This document shows, in pieces, positions 52,142-60,561 of a stretch of DNA of 64,000 nucleotides. This DNA comes from Mycolicibacterium senegalense (GTDB lineage: Bacteria > Actinomycetota > Actinomycetes > Mycobacteriales > Mycobacteriaceae), in contig NZ_CP081000.1 in NCBI RefSeq assembly GCF_019645875.1, positions 5,516,417 to 5,580,416 on the forward strand, given 5' to 3'. Both the position numbers and the translations under genes were made by a program. Every line of letters starts with the position of its first letter. Position 1 is the stretch's first letter. Below the pieces are notes generated by a model. The model did no database searches and was not told the origin of the DNA. It saw only the letters and a program-made list of their open reading frames with translations.

Positions 52142-52975
52142 ATGGTCTGGCAGCCCGAGCCGGTGGTCACCGGGGACGCCGTCGTTCTCGACGTGGCGAT
52201 CGCCCAGTTGCCGGTACGCACGCTGGCCGCCCTGATCGACATCGTGGTGATCGCCGTCGGGTACGTGGTCGGGGTGCTGCTCTGGTCGATCACGCTGACC
52301 CAGTTCGACGATGCGTTGTCGGCGGCGATCCTGATCATCTTCACGGTGCTGACCCTGGTGGGGTATCCGGTGGTGATGGAGACCGCGACCCGGGGCCGGT
52401 CGCTGGGAAAGATGGCGCTGGGCCTGCGCGTGGTGGCCGACGACGGCGGCCCGGAACGGTTTCGCCAGGCCCTGTTTCGCGGGTTGGCCGGATTCGTCGA
52501 GATCTGGATGCTCACCGGTGGACCGGCGGTGATCAGCAGCCTGTTGTCGGCGAAAGGCAAGCGGCTGGGCGACATCTTCGCCGGCACCGTGGTGATCAGT
52601 GAGCGCGGCCCCCGGCTGAAACCGCCACCGGTCATGCCGCCGGCGCTGGCGTGGTGGGCAGCGTCGCTGGAGCTGTCGGGGCTCGGCCCGGAGCAGGCCG
52701 AGCTGGCCAGGCAGTTCCTGTCGCGGTCGGCGCAGCTCGATCCGCGGATCCGCCACGAGATGGGGTACCGGATCTTCGGCGAGGTCGCCTCACGCATCTC
52801 GCCCCCGCCGCCGCCCGGCGCCCCAGCGGAGTATGTGCTGGCCGCGGTGCTCGCCGAACGGCATCGCCGGGCGCTGGCCCGGCTCATGCCACAAGCCGCC
52901 GTGGCGCCCTATCCGGCGCCTTACCCGAGCTATCCGCTAGCGCCTCCGACCAGCGGCTTCACTCCGCCCAGCTAG
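52142..52975 (+). CDS. RDD-family membrane protein (Rv3695 type)
   Basis: 277 residues. The RDD domain has the Arg in PVRTLAALIDIVVIAVGYVVG, then membrane helices, and the second-helix motif RGRSLGKMALGLRVVADDGGP with KGKRLGDIFAGTVVI. The C-terminal tail is cytoplasmic and Pro/Tyr-rich (PAPYPSYPLAPP). Start ATG 52142, divergent from the SpoIIM gene. Function of RDD proteins is largely unknown, transport of ions or amphipathic compounds being suggested. Confidence 0.9.
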   Translation: MVWQPEPVVTGDAVVLDVAIAQLPVRTLAALIDIVVIAVGYVVGVLLWSITLTQFDDALSAAILIIFTVLTLVGYPVVMETATRGRSLGKMALGLRVVADDGGPERFRQALFRGLAGFVEIWMLTGGPAVISSLLSAKGKRLGDIFAGTVVISERGPRLKPPPVMPPALAWWAASLELSGLGPEQAELARQFLSRSAQLDPRIRHEMGYRIFGEVASRISPPPPPGAPAEYVLAAVLAERHRRALARLMPQAAVAPYPAPYPSYPLAPPTSGFTPPS

Positions 52976-52980
52976 TCGTG

Positions 52981-52998
52981 TGAGACATCACTGTCTCA
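52981..52998. promoter_or_regulatory. Candidate LfrR operator
   Basis: TGAGACA-N4-TGTCTCA, a perfect 7-bp inverted repeat with a 4-bp spacer, 31 bp before the lfrR start. It fits a TetR-type operator for autoregulation of lfrR-lfrA. Confidence 0.7.
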
Positions 52999-53028
52999 TT
53001 TTGGCCCGTACGTGCTACATTTTGATTC

Positions 53029-53604
53029 ATGACCAGTCCGGCATCGACGCGCAGCGGGCCGCGGGAGCGCACCCGTAAGGCGATTCTCGATGCCGCGATG
53101 ACGGTCCTGGCCGACAACGCCACCGCCTCGCTCTCCGACATCGCGGCCGCCGCCGACGTCGGCCGCAGCACCGTGCATCGGTACTACCCGGAGCGCACCG
53201 ACCTGCTGCGCGCCCTGGCCCGGCACGTGCATGAGCTCACCATCGCCGCGATCGATCGTGCGGACCCGATGAACGGTCCCGTCGAAGCGGCGCTGCGCCG
53301 GGTGGTGGAGAGCCAGCTCGACCTGGGACCCATCGTGCTGTTCGTCTACAGCGAGCCCACGATCCTGGCCGACCGCGAGTTGGCCGCCCACCTGGACACC
53401 GGCGACGAGGCGATCGTCGAAGTGCTCAACCGCGCCTCGGTCGACAGGCCCGAATACCCCCCAGGATGGGCCCGGCGGGTGTTCTGGGCCCTGCTTGATG
53501 CCGGCTACGAAGCCGCCAAGCAGGACGGCACCCCGCGCCACCAAATCGTCGACGCCATCATGACCAGCCTGACCGCGGGCACCATTCACCTCCCGCGCGG
53601 CTGA
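53029..53604 (+). CDS. lfrR: TetR-family repressor LfrR
   Basis: 191 residues. N-terminal HTH: RKAILDAAMTVLADNATASLSDIAAAADVGRSTVHRYYPERTDLL. The ligand-binding part contains PVEAALRRVVESQLDLGPIVLFVYSEP and YPPGWARRVFWALLDAGYEAAK, closely matching what I recall of M. smegmatis LfrR, which represses the lfrA pump and is released by multidrug ligands. Upstream palindrome likely operator. lfrA starts 24 bp downstream. Confidence 0.92.
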   Translation: MTSPASTRSGPRERTRKAILDAAMTVLADNATASLSDIAAAADVGRSTVHRYYPERTDLLRALARHVHELTIAAIDRADPMNGPVEAALRRVVESQLDLGPIVLFVYSEPTILADRELAAHLDTGDEAIVEVLNRASVDRPEYPPGWARRVFWALLDAGYEAAKQDGTPRHQIVDAIMTSLTAGTIHLPRG

Positions 53605-53628
53605 CCGAACTTTCTTGGAGAAAAACCA

Positions 53629-55155
53629 ATGTCCACCCGCCTCGACGGCGGTCCGGCGGTGACGCCGACCCCGAAACGCGCCTGGGTCGCGCTGGCAGTC
53701 CTGGCCCTGCCGGTTCTGCTGATCGCGGTCGACAACACCGTGCTGGCCTTCGCGCTGCCGATGATCGCCGAGGATCTCCGTCCCGCGGCGTCCACCCAGC
53801 TCTGGATCGTCGACGTCTACTCGCTCGTGCTGGCCGCGCTGCTGGTCGCCATGGGCAGTCTCGGCGACCGGTTCGGCCGGCGCCGGCTGCTGCTCATCGG
53901 CGCCACGGGCTTCGCGGTCGTCTCGGCCGCAGCGGCTTTCGCGCCGAGTGCTGCCTATCTCGTCGCCGCCCGCGCGGCACTCGGCGTGTTCGGCGCGATG
54001 CTGATGCCGTCGACGCTGTCGCTGATCCGCAACATCTTCACCGAGGCGTCGTCGCGCCGGCTCGCGATCGCCATCTGGGCCTCATGCTTCACGGCGGGCT
54101 CGACGCTGGGCCCGATCGTCGGCGGCGCGCTGCTGCAGCATTTCCATTGGGGCTCAGTGTTCCTCGTGGCCGTGCCGATCCTGTTGCCGCTGCTGGTGCT
54201 GGGGCCCCGGCTGGTGCCTGAATCACGCGACCCGAATCCGGGCCCGCTGGATCTGCTGAGCGTGACGCTGTCGTTCACCGCGATGCTGCCGTTCGTGTGG
54301 GCGATCAAGACCGCGGCTCACGACGGCTTCTCGGGCAGTGTCGTCGCGGCGTTCGTGATCGGCATCGCCTCGGGTGTGCTGTTCGTGCGCAGGCAGAACC
54401 GCAGTGCCACACCGATGCTCGACATGGGGCTGTTCTCCTACGCACCGTTCAGCGCGTCGATCCTGGCGAACTTCCTGTCGATCGTCGGCCTGATCGGGTT
54501 CATCTTCTTCATCTCCCAGCACCTGCAGCTGGTGCTCGGCCTGTCGCCGCTGGCGGCCGGTCTGGTGACGCTGCCGGGCGCGTTGGTGTCGATGATCGCC
54601 GGCCTGGCGGTGGTCAAAGCCGCCAAGCGGTTCGCCCCGGACAAGCTGATGATCTTCGGGCTGGTGTTCGTCGCGGCCGGCTTCGCCCTGATCCTGGCTT
54701 TCCGCCACGACCTGTCGGTGGCCGCGGTGATCGCGTCGTTCGTGGTGCTGGAACTCGGTGTCGGTGTCTCGCAGACGGTGTCCAACGACACCATCGTGGC
54801 GTCGGTTCCGGCGGCGAAAGCCGGTGCGGCGTCCGCGGTCTCGGAAACCGCATATGAGCTGGGCGCGGTGGTGGGCACCGCCACGCTGGGCACGATCTTC
54901 ACGGCGTTCTATCGCAACAACATCGAGGTGCCGGCCGGGCTGACCCCGGCACAGGCCGCCGACGCCGGTGAGAGCATCGGCGGGGCGACCTCGGTGGCCG
55001 CGGACCTTCCTGCGGAAATCGGTCAGCGCCTGATGGATTCGGCGCGGGTGGCGTTCGACTCCGGCATCGCGCCGACGGCCGTCATCGCGACGACGCTGGC
55101 GTTGACGGCGGCGGCCGTCGTGGCGGCGGCGTTCCGCAAGCAGGCTCAGCGGTAG
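53629..55155 (+). CDS. lfrA: MFS multidrug efflux pump LfrA (DHA2, 14-TMS)
   Basis: 508 residues with about 14 membrane helices. Motif A GSLGDRFGRRRLLLIG, motif C-like GSTLGPIVGGALL and the Asp in DNTVLAFALP are clear. The sequence is close to M. smegmatis LfrA, a proton-driven exporter of fluoroquinolones, ethidium and acriflavine. TTGGAGAAA lies just before the ATG. Operon with lfrR; the operator palindrome upstream of lfrR would control both. Confidence 0.94.
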   Translation: MSTRLDGGPAVTPTPKRAWVALAVLALPVLLIAVDNTVLAFALPMIAEDLRPAASTQLWIVDVYSLVLAALLVAMGSLGDRFGRRRLLLIGATGFAVVSAAAAFAPSAAYLVAARAALGVFGAMLMPSTLSLIRNIFTEASSRRLAIAIWASCFTAGSTLGPIVGGALLQHFHWGSVFLVAVPILLPLLVLGPRLVPESRDPNPGPLDLLSVTLSFTAMLPFVWAIKTAAHDGFSGSVVAAFVIGIASGVLFVRRQNRSATPMLDMGLFSYAPFSASILANFLSIVGLIGFIFFISQHLQLVLGLSPLAAGLVTLPGALVSMIAGLAVVKAAKRFAPDKLMIFGLVFVAAGFALILAFRHDLSVAAVIASFVVLELGVGVSQTVSNDTIVASVPAAKAGAASAVSETAYELGAVVGTATLGTIFTAFYRNNIEVPAGLTPAQAADAGESIGGATSVAADLPAEIGQRLMDSARVAFDSGIAPTAVIATTLALTAAAVVAAAFRKQAQR

Positions 55156-55203
55156 CGCAGGCCGGCCGATCGTCTCGCCCACCCACGCTGCCAAGATGGA
55201 CCC

Positions 55204-55983
55204 GTGACGTTCGACGAGTTGATCGCCGAGGCCGACGCGGCGTCGGTCGACGGCTGGGACTTCTCGTGGCTGGAAGGCAGGGCCACCGAGGCGCGTCCGT
55301 CGTGGGGTTATCAGCGGTTGATGAGCCGCCGGTTGGCGACGGTGTCCTCGGCATTGGACATCCAGACCGGTGGCGGTGAGGTGCTCGCCGGAGCCACGAA
55401 GTTCCCGCCGACCATGGCGGCCACCGAATCCTGGCCGCCCAACCTCGCTCGCGCCACTCGGCTGCTCGGCCCGCGCGGTGTCGTGGTGGTCGCCGACCCC
55501 GACGAGCCGCCGCTGCCGTTCGCCGAGGCGGCGTTCGAGCTCGTTGTCAGCCGGCATCCGGCCACCGTGTGGTGGGACGACATCGCCCGTGTGCTCGCGC
55601 CCGGCGGCGTTTACCTCGCCCAGCATGTCGGCCCGGCAAGCGTTTTCGAGTTGACCGAGTTCTTCCTCGGGCCACAGCCGGAGGCCCGCAAGGCCCGCGA
55701 TCCCGAAGTCGAGGCCGCGGGGGCGCGGGCCGCCGGGCTCGAGATCGTCGACCTGCGTGCCGAACGGCTGCGGATGGAGTTCTTCGACATCGGTGCCGTG
55801 GTGTATTTCCTGCGCAAGGTCATCTGGATCGTGCCGGGCTTCACCGTCGCCGCCCACCGGGACCGACTGGCCGCGTTGCACCAACAGATCCTGACCGACG
55901 GCTCGTTCGTCGCGCACTCGTCACGACACCTGATCGAGGCCCGCAAGCCCGATTTGGCCACGAAAGTGACGCAGGGGTCGTGA
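55204..55983 (+). CDS. SAM-dependent methyltransferase
   Basis: 259 residues. The family is recognised by the N-terminal EADAASVDGWDFSWLEGRATEARPSWGY segment, a glycine-rich SAM region (LDIQTGGGEVLAGATK), and PFAEAAFELVVSRHPATVWWDDIARVLAPGGVYLAQHVG. This subgroup is widespread in actinobacteria and of unknown substrate. GTG start at 55204. Its last codons form one arm of a 17-bp hairpin whose other arm is the end of the convergent antiporter gene. Confidence 0.85.
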   Translation: MTFDELIAEADAASVDGWDFSWLEGRATEARPSWGYQRLMSRRLATVSSALDIQTGGGEVLAGATKFPPTMAATESWPPNLARATRLLGPRGVVVVADPDEPPLPFAEAAFELVVSRHPATVWWDDIARVLAPGGVYLAQHVGPASVFELTEFFLGPQPEARKARDPEVEAAGARAAGLEIVDLRAERLRMEFFDIGAVVYFLRKVIWIVPGFTVAAHRDRLAALHQQILTDGSFVAHSSRHLIEARKPDLATKVTQGS

Positions 55984-56013
55984 TTTCCGCCGCCCGACGA
56001 CCCCTGCGTCACT
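55965..56013. terminator. 17-bp perfect inverted repeat spanning two convergent stops
   Basis: 55965-55981 (AGTGACGCAGGGGTCGT) pairs perfectly with 55997-56013 across a 15-nt loop. The stop codons of the methyltransferase (55981-55983) and antiporter (56009-56011) lie in or at the arms. No T-run follows either way. Confidence 0.85.
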
Positions 56014-57178
56014 CTGGCGACGACGGCGGGGCGGCCGAAGCGTTGCGCGATGCCCGCGCCGCGAGGCCCCCGGCGATCGAGGTGGTCGCCATGGTGACCA
56101 GCGCTCCGAGCATCAGTGCCGCCGGCTCGCCGGATGCCAGCAGATGCTGCTCGGTGCCGAGCGTCGCGGCCGCGACCGGCACCCCGAGCTGAGCGGCCGA
56201 GAAGACAGCGAGCGCCATCGGCTGGCCCAGCAACCGGCCGGCACCATGTGCGAGCACCGCGCCAAGCCCCAAAGCCAGGGCGAGCAGGATGAATTCAGGA
56301 TGGTCGGCAAGTTCGCGCACCTGCAGCGAGGCACCTAACCAGACGAAGAACAACGGACCGAAGAACCCGTCGGTGATACCGAACAACTGCCTGGCCAGCC
56401 GGCGCGGCTCCCCGATCGCAGACACCACCAGGCCCAGCGCGAAGCCGGCCAGCATGATCGAAACGTGCGTGGCCAACGCGACCGCCGACAGCCCGAACAG
56501 GAAAATCAGGCTGAACCGAAGCTCGAGCGCGAACTTGTGCTTGGCGGAATAGTGATGCAGACGTCGCCGTAAACCTCGTGCGTAGCCAGCCCGTAACGCG
56601 AGGAACAGCACCGCCGCGCAGCCAGCGATGGCCAGCGCTCCCAGCGCCGTGCGCGGGGCGCGCTGGATGTCTATCACCAACGGCAGCAATATGATCGACG
56701 CCGTATCGGCGATGGCGATCTGGGCGGTCACCGACAGCGCCTGCGGCCCCTCCAGGCGCAGGCCGTCGATGATCGGCAAGGCCAGCGCGGCCGACGACGA
56801 GGCCATCACCACGGCGTAGAGCGCCGCATGCCCGGTGCCGAACCCGTGGGCGATCACGACGCCGAGCACCGCGGCGACAGCCCCCACCAGCACCGCGCGC
56901 ATGAGCGCTTTGGGAAGTGCGGTACGCAGCGCGGTGTCGCGGATCGGCACGTGGGTACCGACGACGAACATCACCAACGCGAACCCGACGTTGGCCAGCA
57001 AAGTGAACGTCGGATCGCTGTGGTCGACGATGCCGAATCCGGTTCTGCCAACCACGATCCCGGCGATCAGCTCACCGATCACCACGGGTGTGCGCAATCG
57101 CGGCAACGCGGCCAGGGCCGGTCCGGTCAGACCGATGACCGCGACCAGCGCCAACGTGTCGAAACCGAACTCGGCCAC
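56009..57178 (-). CDS. Cation:proton antiporter (CPA2 / KefB-type)
   Basis: 389 residues with about 12 membrane helices. The family pattern is seen in PVVIGELIAGIVVGRTGFG and in the discontinuous-helix region AVVMASSSAALALPIIDGLRLEG, and in LIFLFGLSAVALATHVSIMLAGFALGLVV. The usual antiporter Asp-Asp pair is not obvious, so the ion is uncertain. No C-terminal RCK domain. The divergent promoter is short: the next gene's stop lies only 9 bp upstream. Confidence 0.87.
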   Translation of the reverse strand: MAEFGFDTLALVAVIGLTGPALAALPRLRTPVVIGELIAGIVVGRTGFGIVDHSDPTFTLLANVGFALVMFVVGTHVPIRDTALRTALPKALMRAVLVGAVAAVLGVVIAHGFGTGHAALYAVVMASSSAALALPIIDGLRLEGPQALSVTAQIAIADTASIILLPLVIDIQRAPRTALGALAIAGCAAVLFLALRAGYARGLRRRLHHYSAKHKFALELRFSLIFLFGLSAVALATHVSIMLAGFALGLVVSAIGEPRRLARQLFGITDGFFGPLFFVWLGASLQVRELADHPEFILLALALGLGAVLAHGAGRLLGQPMALAVFSAAQLGVPVAAATLGTEQHLLASGEPAALMLGALVTMATTSIAGGLAARASRNASAAPPSSPE

Positions 57179-57187
57179 CGGCTCACA

Positions 57188-58501
57188 TTAGGCGCTGATC
57201 CAGTTCCCGTGGAACCCGTAGGGCACGCGTTGCGGCAGTTTGATGGTGGCCACGGGCTTTCCGGAGAAGTCCGACGCATCCAGGATCATCAGGTCGCTGC
57301 CGTCGCGCTCAGGGTTGTAGACGTAGCCGAGGTAGAAACCGTTGCTCTCGTCGGCCGGGCCCGCGCCGGGAACGAACACCGCCTCCCCCGGTCCGCCGGA
57401 TCCGAGATCGTGGCGCACGCCGGCACCGCTGGTCAGGTCGTAGCGGACCCAGGAGTTGTCTGCGACGGATACCGCGTACCGGGCCGGCAGGCCGGCCAGT
57501 CGATCGTCGATGCGGGGGAACTCCACTCCGAGGTCGTCGAGCTGACGTTCGGCGACGGTGCCGGCTGCCAGGTCGATCCGCCACTCCCACAACACGCCTC
57601 CGACATCGAACCCACCGCCGTTGCGCCACATCTCGGGGTAGCGAACAGCTTGCAGGACAATCGAACTGCCGTCATCGTGGGCGTTGGCGACGTGGAACAC
57701 GTAGCACGGGTCGATGTCGAACCATCGGATCGGCGCGTCGGGATTGTCTCGGCGCAGCACGCCGAAGCGGGCGCCGTAGTCGTCGCTCCATCGGTAGGGC
57801 ATGCCGCTTTCCCCCTTGGCCACTGCGATGTCCAGGTCGAACACCACCGGCAGGTCCATGAAGATGACGTGGCTCGCGGTCATCGCGAAGTCGTGCATCA
57901 TGGTGTGCGCCTTGACGTCCACGGGCCGGTTGACCGTCAGCTCGCCGTTGGCGTCGGCCCGGTGATAGGTGACATAGGGCTCGAAGATGCTGCCGTAAGA
58001 GAAGAAGTGCAACTCGCCGGTCGTCGGGCAGATCTTCGGGTGCGCGGTCATCGAGTCGACCAGCTTGCCGCCGAAGTCGTAGGCGCCCACCGTTTCCAGC
58101 TCGTTGGTGATCTCGTAGGGCAGTGAGGATTCCACCAGCGCAAGGGTTTTGCCCGCGTGGTTGACGACATGGGTGTTGGCGACCGACGAGCGCAGGTTGC
58201 GGGTGCCGTCGGCGTGGTAGAGCGGAAAGTGCTCGACGAAGCTGTCGGTGCGTACCCAGCGATTGCGGTACCACTTGGCCGCGCCGTTCTCGATGCGGAC
58301 ACCGTGGATCATCCCGTCACCGGTGAACCAGTGCCCGGTCGCCTGACGCGGGTTCGGCCCGTTGCGCAGATACCACCCGTCGAGTTCGGCGGGGATGGCG
58401 CCGTCGACGGCCAGGTCGTACTCCGTGAGTTCGTCGGCGACGGGCGCGTAGTTGCCGCGCCGGGAGAAATCGGTTTCACCGATGGGCAAGGCGGAAGTCA
58501 T
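57188..58501 (-). CDS. Carotenoid cleavage oxygenase (RPE65 family)
   Basis: 437 residues, seven-bladed propeller family. The four iron-binding His are present: H154 (TAHPKICP), H203 (MMHDFAMT), H270 (CYVFHVANAHDDG) and H431 (YGFHGNWIS). N-terminal YLRNGPNPRQATGHWFTGDGMIHGV is typical. It oxidatively cleaves a polyene or stilbene-like double bond; the substrate is unknown. Start ATG 58501; the much longer upstream frame overlaps the divergent PadR gene and is not used. Confidence 0.94.
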   Translation of the reverse strand: MTSALPIGETDFSRRGNYAPVADELTEYDLAVDGAIPAELDGWYLRNGPNPRQATGHWFTGDGMIHGVRIENGAAKWYRNRWVRTDSFVEHFPLYHADGTRNLRSSVANTHVVNHAGKTLALVESSLPYEITNELETVGAYDFGGKLVDSMTAHPKICPTTGELHFFSYGSIFEPYVTYHRADANGELTVNRPVDVKAHTMMHDFAMTASHVIFMDLPVVFDLDIAVAKGESGMPYRWSDDYGARFGVLRRDNPDAPIRWFDIDPCYVFHVANAHDDGSSIVLQAVRYPEMWRNGGGFDVGGVLWEWRIDLAAGTVAERQLDDLGVEFPRIDDRLAGLPARYAVSVADNSWVRYDLTSGAGVRHDLGSGGPGEAVFVPGAGPADESNGFYLGYVYNPERDGSDLMILDASDFSGKPVATIKLPQRVPYGFHGNWISA

Positions 58502-58511
58502 ACGGCAACAG

Positions 58512-58535
58512 TGACATTCCACAACTGACATGTCA
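58512..58535. promoter_or_regulatory. Candidate PadR operator between oxygenase and padR genes
   Basis: TGACATGTCA (58526-58535) is a perfect 10-bp palindrome, with an extra half-site TGACAT at 58512-58517. It sits in the 57-bp gap between the two divergent starts. Confidence 0.6.
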
Positions 58536-58558
58536 ATAGTGAGATGTAGGCTGCGGAC

Positions 58559-59077
58559 ATGAGTCTTCGCATGGCGGCGCTCGGCCTGTTGGCACAGCAC
58601 CCCGGCAGCGGGTACGACCTGCTCAAACGGTTCGAGAGATCGATGGCCAACGTCTGGCCGGCCACCCAGAGTCAGCTCTACGGCGAGCTCAACAAGTTGG
58701 CCGCCGGCGGCCTGATCGAGGTGTCGGCCATCGGGCCGCGCGGCCGCAAGGAGTACCGCATCACCCCTGCGGGCCGCACCGAGCTGAAGCGCTGGATCAC
58801 CAGCCCCGCCGACGATCCACCCGAGCGCAGCGCGGGCCTGCTGCGGGTCTTCCTGCTCGGCGAATTGCCTCGCGACCAGGCGCGCGAGCATCTCAAGGCA
58901 ATGGCCGCGCACGCCGAGGCCGAAGTCGCACGCCTCAAGGAACTCGAGGCGTCGATCCCGTGGGCCGACTTCGGCGGCGACCTCTACGGGCACGCAGCGC
59001 TGGAGTACGGCCTGCGCTTCAACGCCATGCAGGCGCAGTGGGCACGTTGGCTCATGGAAACTATCGACAACCGATAG
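58559..59077 (+). CDS. PadR-family regulator
   Basis: 172 residues. The winged helix is LRMAALGLLAQHPGSGYDLLKRFERSMANVWPATQSQLYGELNKLAAGGLIEV, with GPRGRKEYRITPAGRTEL as the wing, and a C-terminal helical dimer domain (Vir_reg type). It is divergent from the carotenoid oxygenase, and a palindrome lies between, so repression of both is likely. Ligand unknown; phenolics or drugs are typical. Confidence 0.92.
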   Translation: MSLRMAALGLLAQHPGSGYDLLKRFERSMANVWPATQSQLYGELNKLAAGGLIEVSAIGPRGRKEYRITPAGRTELKRWITSPADDPPERSAGLLRVFLLGELPRDQAREHLKAMAAHAEAEVARLKELEASIPWADFGGDLYGHAALEYGLRFNAMQAQWARWLMETIDNR

Positions 59078-59091
59078 ATTCCGATATATCG
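59061..59091. promoter_or_regulatory. Palindromes upstream of the second padR gene
   Basis: CTATCG-N5-CGATAG (59061-59077, overlapping the upstream stop) and the perfect palindrome CGATATATCG (59082-59091) lie 57-87 bp before the second padR start; ATAT-centred CGATATATCG-type sites are typical for PadR proteins controlling themselves. Confidence 0.6.
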
Positions 59092-59147
59092 TTGACGCAT
59101 CGGAAGCGCACACCGCGCTCCTCAACGACAACGAAGGATTCACTCCA

Positions 59148-59861
59148 ATGACCAACCCATTCAATTCACCGGGCGGCTTCGGATTCGTGCCTTTCGGCCG
59201 GGACGAAGCTCGCAGCATGTTCCACCAGGCCCGCGCCGCACGCCGCGACCTGCGTCATCAGATGCGGGCACAGGCGCATGCGGCCCGCGAACAGGGCGTC
59301 GACCCCAATTGCCAGACCGGCTTCGGCCCGAGCTTCGGCCCGAGCTTCGGCCCCGGGTTCCGTCCCGGACGCGGCGGCTTCGAATTCGGCTTCGGACCGC
59401 GTGGCGGTCACCGTGGCGGACGTCGCGGCCGACGCGGTGATGTCCGTGCCGCCATCTTGACCCTGCTGGCCGAACGGCCGATGCACGGCTACGAGATGAC
59501 GCAGGAGATCGCGAGCCGCAGTAACAACCTGTGGAAGCCCAGCCCCGGCTCGGTGTACCCGACCCTGCAGCTCCTGGTCGACGAGGGACTCATCGCCCCG
59601 GCCGAGTCGGAGGGCAGCAAGAAGACCTTCGAGCTGACCGAAGAGGGCCGCCAAGCCGCGGCCGAGATCCAGTCCCCGCCGTGGGCGCAGATCGCCGAGG
59701 ACGCCGACCCCGCTGCCCTCAACCTGCATTCCGCCGTCAGCCAGTTGATGGCCGCTGTCGGCCAGTCGGCCTATGCCGCAGGCGAAGACCAGCAGCAACG
59801 CATCCTCGACGTGGTCAACAACGCCCGTCGCGAGATCTACCAGATCCTCGGCGAGGAGTAG
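59148..59861 (+). CDS. PadR-family regulator with Gly/Arg-rich N-terminal extension
   Basis: 237 residues. Residues 1-100 form a low-complexity extension: a helical, Arg/Gln/Ala-rich part, then repeated FGPSFGPSFGPGF and a Gly/Arg/His run. The winged helix follows (DVRAAILTLLAERPMHGYEMTQEIASRSNNLWKPSPGSVYPTLQLLVDEGLI), with the wing ESEGSKKTFELTEEGR and a short C-terminal helical domain. Auto-regulation is likely from the palindromes upstream. The target is unknown; the neighbouring membrane protein gene follows 19 bp downstream. Confidence 0.9.
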   Translation: MTNPFNSPGGFGFVPFGRDEARSMFHQARAARRDLRHQMRAQAHAAREQGVDPNCQTGFGPSFGPSFGPGFRPGRGGFEFGFGPRGGHRGGRRGRRGDVRAAILTLLAERPMHGYEMTQEIASRSNNLWKPSPGSVYPTLQLLVDEGLIAPAESEGSKKTFELTEEGRQAAAEIQSPPWAQIAEDADPAALNLHSAVSQLMAAVGQSAYAAGEDQQQRILDVVNNARREIYQILGEE

Positions 59862-59880
59862 CAGCCCGTAGGCTGCCCTC

Positions 59881-60558
59881 GTGAGCAGCCTCGTCACAAC
59901 CATCGCGCCGGCCGTCGTTGCAGTGTTGACCGCGGCCGGCGCGGTGATCGGTATCCAGTTCCGTGATGTCGACGCCTACGAGCGCAGGCGCGGCATCTGG
60001 CAGTGGCTTCTGGTGCTGCTCGCCGCGGTCGCAACGATGGGCGCCGTCGGGTCGGCGTCCGGCGTCGGCAACCTCCTTCAGGCCACGTTGCTGGCGGTGT
60101 TCGCGGCTGCGGCCGTGGTGCTGGCCCACGTCATGTGGCGTCGGCGGGTTCCCGACGCCGAGCCCCGCATCGTGGCCGTCGCGACGACGGCGGCCATCTG
60201 CGCGGTCCTGGTGATCGCCGGGGTGGTATCGCTGACCTACATCGGTGACAAGGGCTGCCGGCAGGCCGATCTGCTGGTGCAGTACACCCGCGTCAGCTCC
60301 GGTGCCGTCATGCCCTCGTTCAACTCCGGCCAGGGGCCGACAGCCGGTGACTACGAGAACTGGTCCAAGCTGATCCGCGAGGCGGCCGACCAGGTGACCG
60401 CGAGCGATCTCGCCCCGCACGCCAAGCGGATCGGCGAGCTGGCCACAGAGATCACCGAAGCGGCCAAGGCCAACGACAAGCCCCGTCATGCCAGTCTGGG
60501 CGTCGAGTATTACGACGAGCTCAAACCGATTCTGGCCAAGTGCCACATCACGCTGTAA
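59881..60558 (+). CDS. Hypothetical membrane protein (225 aa)
   Basis: GTG start at 59881. Four membrane helices in the first 125 residues are followed by a hydrophilic C-terminal domain of about 100 residues with two Cys (DKGCRQAD and LAKCHITL) that may be outside the membrane and paired. No family is recognised. It follows the second padR by 19 bp, so it may be regulated together with it, as PadR regulators often precede their membrane target gene. Convergent with glpK. Confidence 0.7.
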   Translation: MSSLVTTIAPAVVAVLTAAGAVIGIQFRDVDAYERRRGIWQWLLVLLAAVATMGAVGSASGVGNLLQATLLAVFAAAAVVLAHVMWRRRVPDAEPRIVAVATTAAICAVLVIAGVVSLTYIGDKGCRQADLLVQYTRVSSGAVMPSFNSGQGPTAGDYENWSKLIREAADQVTASDLAPHAKRIGELATEITEAAKANDKPRHASLGVEYYDELKPILAKCHITL

Positions 60559-60561
60559 CCG

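Noticed and set aside
54223..55917. Minus-strand ORF of 564 aa opposite lfrA and the methyltransferase
   Set aside because: Shadow frame crossing two recognised genes.
56828..58126. Plus-strand ORF of 432 aa opposite antiporter and carotenoid oxygenase
   Set aside because: Runs through two recognised genes on the other strand; no motif.
57188..59218. 676-residue version of the carotenoid oxygenase
   Set aside because: The extra N-terminal part is antisense to the PadR gene; the normal family start is at 58501.
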